Shown here: positions 39,480-50,757 of the stretch, in pieces
Layout: every line of letters starts with the position of its first letter
How positions within the stretch are numbered: position 1 is the first letter of the stretch
From: Fratercula arctica
Lineage: Eukaryota > Chordata > Aves > Charadriiformes > Alcidae
Length of the DNA: 64,000 bases
Assembly (NCBI GenBank): GCA_947846985.1
Contig: CANTUZ010000026.1
Coordinates: 53,116,730-53,180,729 of the forward strand
Reading direction: 5' to 3'
Position numbers and translations under genes: made by a program
The notes under the pieces: model-generated
What the model was told of the DNA's origin: nothing
Seen by the model: the letters and a program-made list of their open reading frames with translations, nothing else
Database searches by the model: none

Positions 39480-39612
39480 AAAGAAAAAATGAAAAAAATA
39501 AAACAAAACAAAACAAACAAACCTGCCCCACAAAAATCAAACCAAACCAAACCAAAACAAACCCTCACAACAACAACAAAAAAAAACCCCAAACTTAAGA
39601 CAACCAAAAAAC
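39480..39612. repeat. A-rich low-complexity (CAAAA/CCAAA)n tract
   Basis: Runs of AAAAC, CAAAC and ACCAA units over about 130 bp. It produces spurious open frames on both strands (Lys/Asn/Thr-rich one way, Val/Phe/Leu-rich the other), which I do not call. Confidence 0.85.
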
Positions 39613-40108
39613 TCCAACAAACCATAAAGAGATGGTAGGAATATATTTTAAGGCAATACTTTCTTTTAACTAGCTTTAATATTGTCAATTTAAAAATGCA
39701 TTAGGAATGACACATAGCTTCTCTGATGGACAAACATATAGACACATTCAGTAGTCACAGTGAGTCCACCTAATCTAATTCAAAATCTGCATGATAAAGG
39801 CAGGGAAAAAAGGAATGTATGGGCTTCGGTAAACACCTGTGTAAAGCATCTGTCAAGACGGCAAGCACACTGATCTATATAGACTAGCATATGACAATGA
39901 ACAGAAGAACAAGTAAAAGTTGTGGTGACAAACAAGTCCTCGAAATACCTGAGAGTGGAGAAGAGGAAGGTAGCTTGAAGTTAAGATACTCATCAAATGC
40001 TCAGAACGGAAGTTTTATCAAGTTTCGTATGTAATCCTAGATTAGGATTTAAAGTCATCTTGCTTTCAAACTTCATATCATATTTACACAATCCTCAATC
40101 TACCAGTT

Positions 40109-40162
40109 CTGGGGTTTTACTTTTGAGGAGCTTTACTGGGGTTTCATTTTTGAGGAGCTTTA
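40109..40162. repeat. 27-bp imperfect tandem duplication
   Basis: Two adjacent 27-bp copies (40109-40135 and 40136-40162), each starting CTGGGG and ending TTTTGAGGAGCTTTA. They differ at only two or three positions. Confidence 0.88.
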
Positions 40163-40781
40163 TCTTCTCTTTGCCTGTGACTCGGTGACTGCACTGTACC
40201 GTAAGGGTACACAAGATAAATTTAAACAAGCTAGCTCAGGTTAGTAATTGTCTAATCTGAGTGTAGCTGCTGCTCCAAGGACATCTACACAGTTCTGCCA
40301 GGAACCTCTTTGGGAGGGTACGATTCCAGGCTATGATCTGATGGCTTCTCCTGAGTACGTCAAAAAATCGTAAAAAGAAAATACCCTCCATCTCTTGTGC
40401 AAAGCACTGCTCCAAGCCACCCAGGCGTTGAGAAAGAGCTTAATCTGTAGCACAGATGCAATCTTCTGCTCTCACATTCTTTCTTGTTTAATCACATCCG
40501 TGTATAAAAACTTTACTATTTGTTTCCTTTTTATACAGTCACTATCAGAATAGGTATGTAGATTTTCTTTCACAAATAAATAATGCCAAAGAAGATATGG
40601 AAAAAGTGGGGGAGGAGGAAAAAAAAAAGTAGGAAAAACAGCACAGCAACAGATCAAAAAAAAAACACTCAAAAAACTTGGAACTCACCTATCAAAGGCA
40701 TTAGAAATGCCATATATATTTTGAGGTTTAAAAGAAAAGGATTTTTTTTTTCTTTTTTTTCTTGATGCATAATAATTTTAA

Positions 40782-41515
40782 AAAATCACAAAATCATAAA
40801 ATTGTTTGGATTTAAACAGAACTTTAAATATCACCTAGTCCAAGCCCCCTGCCATGGCCAGGAACATCTTTCACTAGATAAAATTGCTCAAAGCTCCATC
40901 TAACCTGACTTTGGACACTGCCAATGATGGGGCATCTGCAGCTTCTCTGGGTGATTGATCTGCTCCAGTGTCTCACCACCCTCATCGTAAAAGCTCTTTT
41001 ACATTAAAACCATTCCCCCTTGTCTTGTTACTACAGACCTTGGTAAAAATTCTCTCTTCATCTTTCTTACAAGCCCCCTTTATATATTGAAAGGCTGCAA
41101 TAAGGTCTCCCTAGAGCTTTCTCTTCTGCAGGCTGAAGAACTCCAACTCTCTCAGCCTTTCTCCACAGGACCAGAAAGCCCTCTGATCATTTTAATGGCC
41201 CTTCTCTGCACCCATTCAAACAGCTCCATGCTGTTCTTGTGCTGGGGACCCCAGAGGTGGATGCAGTACTCCAGGTGGGGTCTCATGAGAGTGGCTTAGA
41301 GGGGGAGAATCGCCTTCCTTGACCTGCTGGCTGTGCTTCTGTCTGGGTTGCAAGTGCACATTGCTAGCTCATAGACAGTTCTTCATCTCCCAGTATTACA
41401 TGTATATGCAGGGCTGCTCTCAATCTCCTTATCCCCCAGTCTGTATTGATATTGAGGACTGCCTTGACCCAGGTGCAGGACCTTGCACTTGGCCTAGTTG
41501 AACTTCATGATGTTA
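40782..41515 (-). mobile_element. CR1 LINE, 5'-truncated, about 0.73 kb
   Basis: Reverse CR1. The left end is the decayed terminus AATCACAAAATCATAAAATT. It continues through the 3' untranslated region (CACCTAGTCCAAGCCCCCTG) into the end of ORF2, and stops at about 41515. Small deletions near 41320-41350 and 41390-41410 distinguish it from the better-preserved copy at 10095-12238. It is a dead copy. Confidence 0.9.
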
Positions 41516-44179
41516 ATGCTGATCCAGAGGCAGAAAGAAAGTAAAAATGCTTTCTCTTAGAATTTAAAGTCTTTAAGCAAGCACAGTGTCCATGGACAGT
41601 AAATTCAAACTCAATGACAATAAGATCTACACATGTATCATCAGAGGGCAAAAAATTCCAAAAATGAACAGACTTCCAAATGGCTACAAGAATGATGTTC
41701 CCTGAACTAACAGAATAATACATCAGCTATAAGCAAGACATATGTATGTGTGTGCGTTTGTGTCTATATGTGCACATGAGTACATATATCAATGTATAAC
41801 TCACAAGGTCAGGCCCACAGACAGTAAATCGGGAGCATAAGGCAGAACAAAAACTGCGCCCCATTGATATATGTGTGATCAGTGGCATGGGGCGAGCAGG
41901 GGGCATGAGAGTGTAGGAAAAAATCATGGAGAACTGAAGCAGCTCTCCACAAAGTACTGTGAGGTGGATTCTTGCTTTTACATACTACGAATTTTCTGGA
42001 GCAGTGCTTTGAACATGTTTTGGGGGAAGTTGGTAAGCTGGTATATCTCTGCACTGTAGGAGGTTTCCTGAAGCAGGACACTGTGAGAGGATACTGTATA
42101 CACAGGGGCTTTTGCACATGGGGAAGCAGGTTACTGACTTGGAAAGGAATTTTAGGATCAGATTACCACACTGGACTGCCACACGGCTGCCTGCAATTCT
42201 CAAAGCAAAAGATGGAGTGATTTTGTGCAGCAAAAATAAAGGGAAATGACCAAAGGAAGGAGGAGGAGAAGAAAGAAGAGGGAAAGGTGAAGCCATGGCG
42301 CCTGGCTTCACAGATTAATAGTTTTTGAAAGGGGAACTTCACCACCCAGTGTCAATGACTTTATCTTTGATCCATTTTCCCAGGAACCTTCCCAAACTGC
42401 TGAAATTCTCATCTTGCACCCAATCTGGTGCTATCAGTGAGTTTAGAAACACACCCCAAGGAACCACAAATACATCTTTGTCATGAAATCAGCAAGGACG
42501 TTGCCATGTTTTCTGCTTGTCACCAAACAGCTTACACAGGCCCTGCAGTTTTCCTGAACTGTCTTACCTGCTGGGATAAACTAGACACTGAAAAAAAAAT
42601 TTTAAATGGGCAGTCTCTCTTCCTACCTGCTTCTCTTTGGAGCCTACAGTTTCTAAACCTTACAGACACAATCCAGTCGCAGTACTCAAGCAAGATGAAG
42701 AATTTAGATGCTGATGCATAAGAGGTCAGGTCTCTTGCATCAGGTAGTTTTACACAATGCAGAGAAGAGAATACCCTTAGACTTCAAAAAGCATGCTTCA
42801 TTATTCTGCACTTGTTGGGATTGCAGGCTTGCTTCAGGTTACTCTATTTTTTGTATTGTGTGGGCAGGCCTGGTGAACTCTGGGACACTTAAAATCAGGT
42901 GCAAGAAGCTAATTCTGGGTCATTCACACTGCAAGAATCTTCAAGAAGGAACTAACCAGGTAGTGAAGACAAGCACTGACCATAAGTCTATTTGCTATTC
43001 TGCAGCTTCTCCCTCACCCTCCTTTCTTTCTGTTTGACCAGGAGTGTTATTGCATACCTGAATTAATTTTCCTAACAAATGTTAGCTCTCTTTTTCCTAT
43101 GAAAAATTTCCCAGTGAGTTGAATTTAAGAAGGCTCAGACAATTTGTGGTCAAAAAAGCAGTACTAATTTCTACAGCTGAATCAAAGGTTTTCTGAAAAT
43201 ATCTAGACCAGAAGTTGGGTATTACTGATGGTGAAAGAATGGAAAAAATAGACAAATCAATGGGAAACAGTGAAGCAATTGGCCTGAACATATACAATAT
43301 GTTGTTTTGTTCAGGACACTTATTATACTGAAAACAGGTCTTATTTATTACATTTTCAGTTTGACTCCATCAACACTTCAGCATAGGTTGCTGTTTAAAC
43401 ATCAGATGCTTAAAAATTCCACACTTGAAAAATCCCACTTACATAAAATGACAGCTCTTCACCAACCTAGTGAGAATTTATCATCAGGCAAGATACACCA
43501 AATTGGGCAGTGTTGGTGGCAGATGAGGAAAATTCATCAGTATTCATCAGTCTAACTACATACATTCTACATTTGTTTTTTGTGCAGTTTTGAATGGTAC
43601 TAGAAGATGGCGCTTGAGTGATTAGGTATGTTAAAACCCTTTCATTTAATGTCACTTTTTTTCCAAAATTTGAGTTAAATTTACAGATACAAAAATGAAA
43701 GTGGCACAAATGAATGTTGTAATTGTCATTTAAGTCCTATCAGCCATTTACATGCACAATTATATTATTCCATGTTTTATGTATGGAAACACAGTTCTGG
43801 TGCATGAATATTATCTGTGCACATTCTGACATCCAAACAATTATTTGTATGTGCTTATTCTAATCGGAGATCTGAAATCTTAATGCTTTAGTACAACTTC
43901 TTAAAAGACAGACATTCACATTTTAATATGTCATTTTCTTCACAACAGAACGACAATTTAGAATTCATACATAACACATGCTAAATCTTATTTATGTTAA
44001 TTTAATCTCAGATTTCCAGAGTCAGGTGTTTAAGATCATGCATTCAAATGAGTGATGTAATTTTCAGATGTCAATAAGAGCCAAAGACATTCAGAGTCCC
44101 TTGCTCTGTTTGCAACCACATCCACTTTTACATACTTGCATTTAAAAAAATGCAAACAAATTAGTAGAGGGCATTTGGT

Positions 44180-44204
44180 AAAAAAAAAAAAAAAAAAAAA
44201 AAAA
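44180..44204. repeat. A25 homopolymer
   Basis: An uninterrupted run of 25 A, the first of a cluster of five long A/T runs. No recognisable retroposon body lies to its left. Confidence 0.9.
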
Positions 44205-44809
44205 GTGCAGTATATAACTTTATGACCACTTTGCAGATTTTGAAAGCTGTCTGAGCCAAAGTCTTCCTGAGCAATGGTCACCAGCTGCATCGAGATTATT
44301 GGAATCCTGTGAATCATGAAGCACAAATAGGAAAGACAGCTTGTGGGAGAAAAAAGACCGAAGACTCCTTTCAGTAATATAAAACATGTCATCTCTGGTA
44401 TGTATTTTCAGACGTTATTCAGTACAATAATTTTCCCGCAAAGCAAAATAATATAATCATGCATAAAATGACAGTCTTTCCCAATGATAGGCAAGTGTTT
44501 GCTCTGTTCCAATCCTGTTACGTAAATGTCACCATTTCAAACCGTACTGAGTAATGAGATCACAATATTTAGATTCCTGGATGAATATATCCTTTAACCA
44601 GGAAATTACTTTTCTGAAAGAATATATAGTCTCTGTAATTGTGTTTATACATACAAGGACTCAGGTTTTGAATGTGTTTGTGTACATTTTTTATGCTATT
44701 TTGAATGCACATGTTGGAAACCTGTAGGTTGAAATGATTCCTAGAAGGCCTTTTAAGAATACAGGGGTCTGATTTGTATGTAGAAATATTAACAAATGTT
44801 CCTATAAGG

Positions 44810-44831
44810 AAAAAAAAAAAAAAAAAAAAAA
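44810..44831. repeat. A22 homopolymer
   Basis: An uninterrupted run of 22 A following CCTATAAGG. Confidence 0.9.
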
Positions 44832-45460
44832 GCAAAAGAATATGTTTGGGTATCTTACTCAGGTCTTGCTATTTTTCTTTTTTTCTGATCTCTTATGTCT
44901 TGCACTATCTCTTGCTAACTATTTTTCTTGTATTCATTTCCATGCTCTAAACCTTTCACACCTTTGGCTTTCTCTACGGAAGAATTTGACAAGTACATCA
45001 TCATGTGTATGTTGCCTTGTCTATGTCAAATTGCACTAAGTCAGCACATCATGTTTTACAGAGAGTGATTAAACTGAATAATCTCTTAAAAGCCTTCCAA
45101 TAAGTCAATATTTGTTAATATTGCTAATAAAATGAAACTTCACAATAATTGCTTCAAATCAGTTGCACAGTTTTGAATCACATTTTGCCAAGTCATTGTA
45201 TGCAGATCAACAGGGTTGGAACCTAATCCTACCTCAGGATTTTATAGCAAAGATGTCTGCTTATGCAGTCTCTTTTTAATAAGTCCATATGACCCAGATA
45301 CGGAACATAGATGCAGCTACTGTTCCATGTTAGGATCTCTGGGAGATAATTTCCTTAAACTGCCCAGACTCATACTTCATTTGGTATTTACATTTTCATG
45401 CCCTGACATAATATTGACTTTCATGTTGAAAACAGTGCAAGAGAATATTTGTGTTAAGGG

Positions 45461-45465
<5 letters not shown>

Positions 45466-45491
<26 letters not shown>
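45466..45491. repeat. A26 homopolymer
   Basis: An uninterrupted run of 26 A, followed by TTTTT. Confidence 0.9.
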
Positions 45492-45795
45492 TTTTTACTC
45501 AAATTATATTTCAGATTTTTTATTAAACATAAACTCATGGGTGAATTTGACCTGACAAAATCCTTTTAAGTTCTTACCTATCATAATCTGTAGAAGAATA
45601 GATTTTCTTTAGAGCTGTGACCCTTTAGTCTCAGCAGTAGTGCTCAGACACTGCCTATCTTGGTTGACTTCAGCTCCAGAATGTTAATTTGATTTCACTA
45701 AAAGAATCAGGATAAGAAAAATATTTTTTAGTTGCTGTAATCTCATTTCAATGCATTGCTTATCTTGCCAATGGTATTTCAATACATATATCTGA

Positions 45796-45816
45796 TTTTT
45801 TTTTTTTTTTTTTTTT
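45796..45816. repeat. T21 homopolymer
   Basis: An uninterrupted run of 21 T, opposite in strand to its neighbours. Confidence 0.9.
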
Positions 45817-46594
45817 AAATAAAGTAGGATTGACTTCACTAGAAAAAGATAAAGTAAAAAAAAAAAAGGTTATCTGGTACCCGTCATTCAAGTTGATAGG
45901 CTTGATAGTAATTAATCAATAAAATATGTCATCAAAATTCCTTCAACTTGAGCTTCTTAGCTACTGCTGAATGGTTTTACTTATTTATTCTTCACAATCA
46001 TTTACCTTTTTTTCATTGCTAGTCAGGAAAGCGCACAAAATAACACCTTCCAAAAAATATTCATCAGTACATTACCATCAAATATTACTGAATTTACAAT
46101 TTATTTTCCAGATATCTCAGCACCAAACCATCCTTTTATCAACTGATCTACCTATCTCAAATTCTGCTTATTTCAATTTCTGTTTACTCCTAAGTTACCA
46201 CGTTCATGATTCAACATCATTCATATGTAATATGACACATTGTTTTAATTAATTATTGTTCTCATTATCATAATTATTTTCAAGGAAAAGTAATTCATTT
46301 TGTTTCTTGGTATAAGTAATTTTTGTTCAGTGTAATTAACTTTAAAAAGTCATTTCACTGAGAACATCGAAACTGTCCTTTTTAAATTTCAGGTTATGCA
46401 GAACAGCAGTCTGCATTTCACAAGGGAGAAAATACACTAAATGATATTTGTACAATAAAATTTTGAAAAATATCCAATATTCCAGTTTAAAGTAGTCAAA
46501 AATCTGGACTCTTTCCCTTTCCGTTTCTTAATGCTTATTTTGTTTTCCATCAAGTTCAATGAGATTCAAATAAGTTGCCGCAGCACTTTATAGG

Positions 46595-46599
<5 letters not shown>

Positions 46600-46637
<38 letters not shown>
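46600..46637. repeat. A38 homopolymer
   Basis: The longest homopolymer in the window, 38 A, followed by GAAAAGAAA. Confidence 0.9.
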
Positions 46638-46639
<2 letters not shown>

Positions 46640-48045
46640 AAAGAAATTCACTTTTGTGTTTAATTTGATTTTCAACCAAGAACAGTTTACCAAAGTGCAC
46701 TATGTTGCATTTCTCTGATCCTGGCAACATGTCCTAGTGTCGAGGTTGGGAAAAAATCCATGTGACAGTGAAGATGGCAGAGCTGGAACGTTGTTATTGA
46801 ACTTTTTTCTACATTCTGAAGCTTTCCCAGCACCTCTGGGATGGACTGGGCAGCCACATCTGCTGATGTATTCTATTTTCTGCAATGTTTTGGTTTCCAT
46901 TTGTGTCTACGCCATTCATACTGGTCTCTAACACTAACTTGCAACAATTAAGATGAATTAATTCTTTCTTTACTACAAATTTAATTACCTCTACTTTCCA
47001 AGAGAAAAAGATAGAGATTTATATCACTTATGTGGAGGATGAAAATTGCACAATAAAATCTAATTGCTCCCTCAGAGTGTGAGAGTAATATGTATGTCTA
47101 AAATTGTAGCAGAAAGTTCACTGAGCTCAGTAGAAAAAAGAAAAAAAAAAAAAAAACTCATCTGTAGTGAATTTAGCTGTAGCATTCTTGCTCTTAATGA
47201 TTCAGGATCAATTACCATATCACACTCAGGATCACACATATCACACCTTGTCATGAAGATTTTTGTTTCTCTGTGACCCATACCTAGCTTCCCTGCTATT
47301 CTGTCCATAAATTGGTAAGCATATTGAGCCTTTGATCTGGCAATGTACTTCATCTTGTGCACAATTTTAAGCACCTGAATAATTCTGTTGATTGCTGGAT
47401 CCAGGCCACTTGTGACTCACCAGAAGACTGTATAGTGATCAAGACACTGAATAATGACCAGGTGGTAGGGGCGTAGCACCCCTTTGACACATTTCTCCTA
47501 CATGACTTTTAGTGAATTACTTAAACTATGCTTTAAATTTGTCCTCAAAACACTAAAACTTTTGTCATAAGCATATTGTGGGAATATGGTCTTTGAAGTT
47601 CGTGAGGCAGTGAAATACTAATGTATTAGGGTCCACAGAGAAACTAGTAATAAACGTTTCAATCCAGGTTAACTGAAATAGACCTTACGTCGCAGAGAAT
47701 GGGTGTTCAAAACCTGCAGAATGCTTGAAAGAAATGAGTCAGGAGATCAGCCTGGTCTCCAGTGAAAAGGTATTTATGCTTAAAAATGATGCAGAGAACT
47801 AAATTTTCCAACTTAGAACTGCCCTACGGCAAGAATGGCTGTGCAACGTGAGCCACTATTAAAGCATGCCACTGCAGCAGCAATGTAGGGATGCTTCCAA
47901 AAGCACACCCCTTCATTTACACGGCAGTATTTTTATTGTGACATCACGGAAAGACTAAAACCAGTGAACTGTAGTGGCAAAGTATTAAAAAAAAATCAAG
48001 AAATAGCTCTCCTTTCTCTCTCTTGATGCATAGAAATATACGAGT

Positions 48046-48165
48046 AGATACAGCTCTACACATATGAATTTATTTATACAGATACATGTATGTTTGTTTG
48101 CATATGTGGATATGTATATACATGCATACATAGATACATGTATGTATCCATTTAGCTAATCAGCT
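48046..48165. repeat. ATAC/ATGT-rich imperfect tandem tract
   Basis: Mixed ATACATGTATGT-type units, including GATACATGTATGTAT, with a strong self-complementary character. It is an imperfect and probably old microsatellite. Confidence 0.7.
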
Positions 48166-48851
48166 ACCAGTTCCTTTCCCTATGTCAGAATTATTATCAA
48201 ATAAAATCGTATGGTTTTAATTCTTGCATGTTCTTAATTATAGAACGATTCTAAAATTTCTACTTTTCAGGGAAAATGTGTGTGGCACATTTTCACAGGG
48301 AAGAAGAAAAGAAACAAGTTTGCTGAACACATATATGAATGAGAAATAAAATCCTTCCATCCACATATATCATACAAGTCCCTTGTAGAAATGTATTTTC
48401 TCTGCTGAAAAGAAGTTGGGACAGCATTGGTCCTCCGTATCCACTTTTCACCATGAAACAACTTCACAATACATAATGGAAAATTTAATCTGATCTGGGA
48501 GATTGTGGATATTAGCATGAAGACAAAAAAGCCTTAACTTAGAGACACTGTCATAGCATTCCCTTATTGTTTGACTTTGTTCTTTGTGCCACACATGCAT
48601 GCACCCATGTGTGCATGCTTGCAGGCAGGCATTCATATGATTTTTGATAAACAGCTCTTTGTTCCTTTTTTTGAGACTTTCAGAAGGTCTAGTTCTAGTT
48701 CAGAGAGATTTTACATGTGTGTTCTTCCTTCTGATTTTACTCCTGAAAATAGAAAACTGTTATAGTCAATTCTCTACAAGAACATATTAAATATTGGTTT
48801 TTTTCTATAATGCAATTCTATATCATAAGTATTAATCTTACTTTTGAATCT

Positions 48852-48899
48852 GTGGACACCAAAGCTAATAAAAATGTGGGCACCAGTGCTAATAAAAAT
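48852..48899. repeat. 24-bp imperfect tandem duplication
   Basis: Two adjacent 24-bp copies, 48852-48875 and 48876-48899, both of the form GTGG-CACCA--GCTAATAAAAAT, with about three differences. Confidence 0.88.
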
Positions 48900-50123
48900 A
48901 CATCATTTGAATCACTAGTGTTATCACTTTTTTTTAAAAAATAGTATATTCAAAATTTATTTTATAATGGCTGGTTTTAATTTTGTGCAGCAAATTCTAA
49001 CATACAACAGCTCCACTTTGCTGTAAGGCATTTATATACGTTTTGATCCCTGACTCCTTGAAATTTTAACCTCTTCTTGGCTTAAACACCTCAGTTTGGC
49101 TCACTGAACCACCAAGTCTTAGTTTAAAAACTAAGAGATTACTACCCCTTGCTGCAACAGTTCTTTTCCTCTCTAAGGGCTGAAGAACCATTGACGTGTG
49201 GTGGGGCAGGGACTGGTGGGGGCATGGAGAGGACCTCAAGGTATCAGCAAAAGCCCCTGAAAGGGGTGGGAGCTGAAGGACTAAGACCTGCAGATACATC
49301 ACCTTGTGCATCAGGCTGTGCCTGTAACTTCAGGATCACGGGCAAGAAGGAAAGTCATCCCAGGCCTGGCTGCCCGCCGTCATTGTCAAAGATTTAGGCA
49401 GGGTAATTAATCTCTTTTTTTATGTATTTGGGATGGATTAGGAACTTAAAGAGCTGACGAGGTGATCCTTTACTCATCACATAGCACAAAGGCTGGGCAC
49501 AAACTTACTCGCTGGTCCAGGGATAGCACTGGACTGCGTAGAGCCGAGCAGCAGGATTTACAGGCAGCTCCCAGTGAGATTTCACTCTTATTGGTAAGTG
49601 TAAAGTAGGGAAATGGAGGGTTGTATCTTTTTTTTTTTTTTTTTCTTCCCTTTGAGTGATGTCTGACTTTCCATTTCCACTGCACCCATTAAGCTGTCAT
49701 GTGTAATGTGGACTTGAACTTTTTTCCTTGCAATTCATTCACTCTATAAAAGAATAAGTTTTCCTTTCAGAGAACTGATGGCTATCAGCAGAAGGAAGTT
49801 GTTGATGAGGGTTGGGAAAGAAAGTCCTAAATAACTATTTGCAAGCATTATTGTTCACAAAAGTGACTGGTTTTCTGTGACAACTCCAAAACTCTTTTCA
49901 GTAGTTTTTCACAAACTGTAAATTGCAAAATATAACAGTGATTTTTGTTCTCCAAGAAAGTTCACACATAATGAAAGTTTCTAAGTTGTTTTCATACTGT
50001 TTTCATATGTCATTTCTTAATGGAAATGGTCTCAGTCAATCCTCTAGAAACCTCTTTAATTTTCTTTTTTCTCTTTAATAAATTTCTCTTTATGGTGAAA
50101 ATGTGATTTATATGACTTATCAC

Positions 50124-50757
50124 ATGAGCCAGCAGTGTACCCTTGCAGCAAAGAAGCCTAGTGGTGTCCTGGACTGCATTAACGAGGAGTGATGCTAGCA
50201 GGTCAACGGAGGGGGTCCTTGCTCTCTACTCAGTCCTGGTGAGGCTCTACCTGGAGTGTTGTGTTCATTTCTGGGCTCCCCAGTACAAGAGAGACAGGGA
50301 CATACTGGAGGGAGTCCAACAAAGTGCTACAAAGATGATGAAGGGACCTGGAGTGTTTCTCCGAAGGTGAAAGGGTGAGAGAGCTGGCACTGTTCAGTCT
50401 GAAGGAGAGGATGCTCAGGAGAAACTTATCAATGCATATAAATACCTCAAGGGAGAGTGCAAAGAGGGTGGAGCTAGGTTTTTTTCAGTGGTGCCCAGTG
50501 ACAAGACCAGAGGCAACGGGCACAAATTGAAACACAGAGGTTCCCTCTGAACATCAGGAAACACTTTTTCACTGTGAGGGTGACAGAGCACTGGCACAGG
50601 TTGCCCAGAGTGGTGGTGGAATATCCACCCTTGGAGACACTGAAAAGTCATCTGGACATGGTCCTGGGCACCTGGTTGTAGATGGCCCTGTTTGAGCAGG
50701 GGACTTGGACCAGATGAACTCCAGAGGTCCCTTCCAGCCTCTACCATTCTGTGATGA
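50124..50757 (+). mobile_element. CR1 LINE, 5'-truncated, about 0.63 kb
   Basis: Forward CR1 starting GAGCCAGCAGTGTACCCTTG in the late ORF2 region and running to CCATTCTGTGATGACGTT. Intermediate landmarks include CTGGGCTCCCCAGTACAAGA and TGGCACAGGTTGCCCAGAG. It belongs to a different CR1 subfamily from the 3-12 kb copies: its ending lacks the duplicated ATTCTATG. It is dead, with stops and indels. Confidence 0.9.

Larger units (their letters stand above)
30001..40781. other. AT-rich unique DNA, no confident gene
   Basis: No gene or transposon is recognised. It contains A-rich low-complexity patches at about 30358-30405 and 39480-39612, a T-rich run at 35583-35607, an A run at about 33829-33846, and a 27-bp tandem duplication at 40109-40162. 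The one outlier is the long reverse-strand open frame at 36034-36894, listed next. Confidence 0.6.
41516..50123. other. Unique DNA with clustered homopolymers
   Basis: No gene is recognised. The part at about 41.8-42.8 kb is less AT-rich and has overlapping open frames of 60-109 codons on both strands without domains. A TG-rich patch lies at about 41738-41775. Five A/T runs of 21-38 bases lie between 44180 and 46637. An ATAC/ATGT-rich tract lies at about 48046-48165, a 24-bp tandem duplication at 48852-48899, and a GC-richer block at about 49149-49400. Confidence 0.6.

Noticed and set aside
39395..39688. Overlapping open frames of 97 codons (-) and 77 codons (+)
   Set aside because: Both come from the A-rich CAAAA/CCAAA low-complexity tract. 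The biased amino-acid content reflects the repeat.
41985..42345. Stack of overlapping 60-108 codon frames on both strands
   Set aside because: The region is simply less AT-rich, which lengthens chance frames. No domain or consistent splice signals are visible, and no frame stands out.
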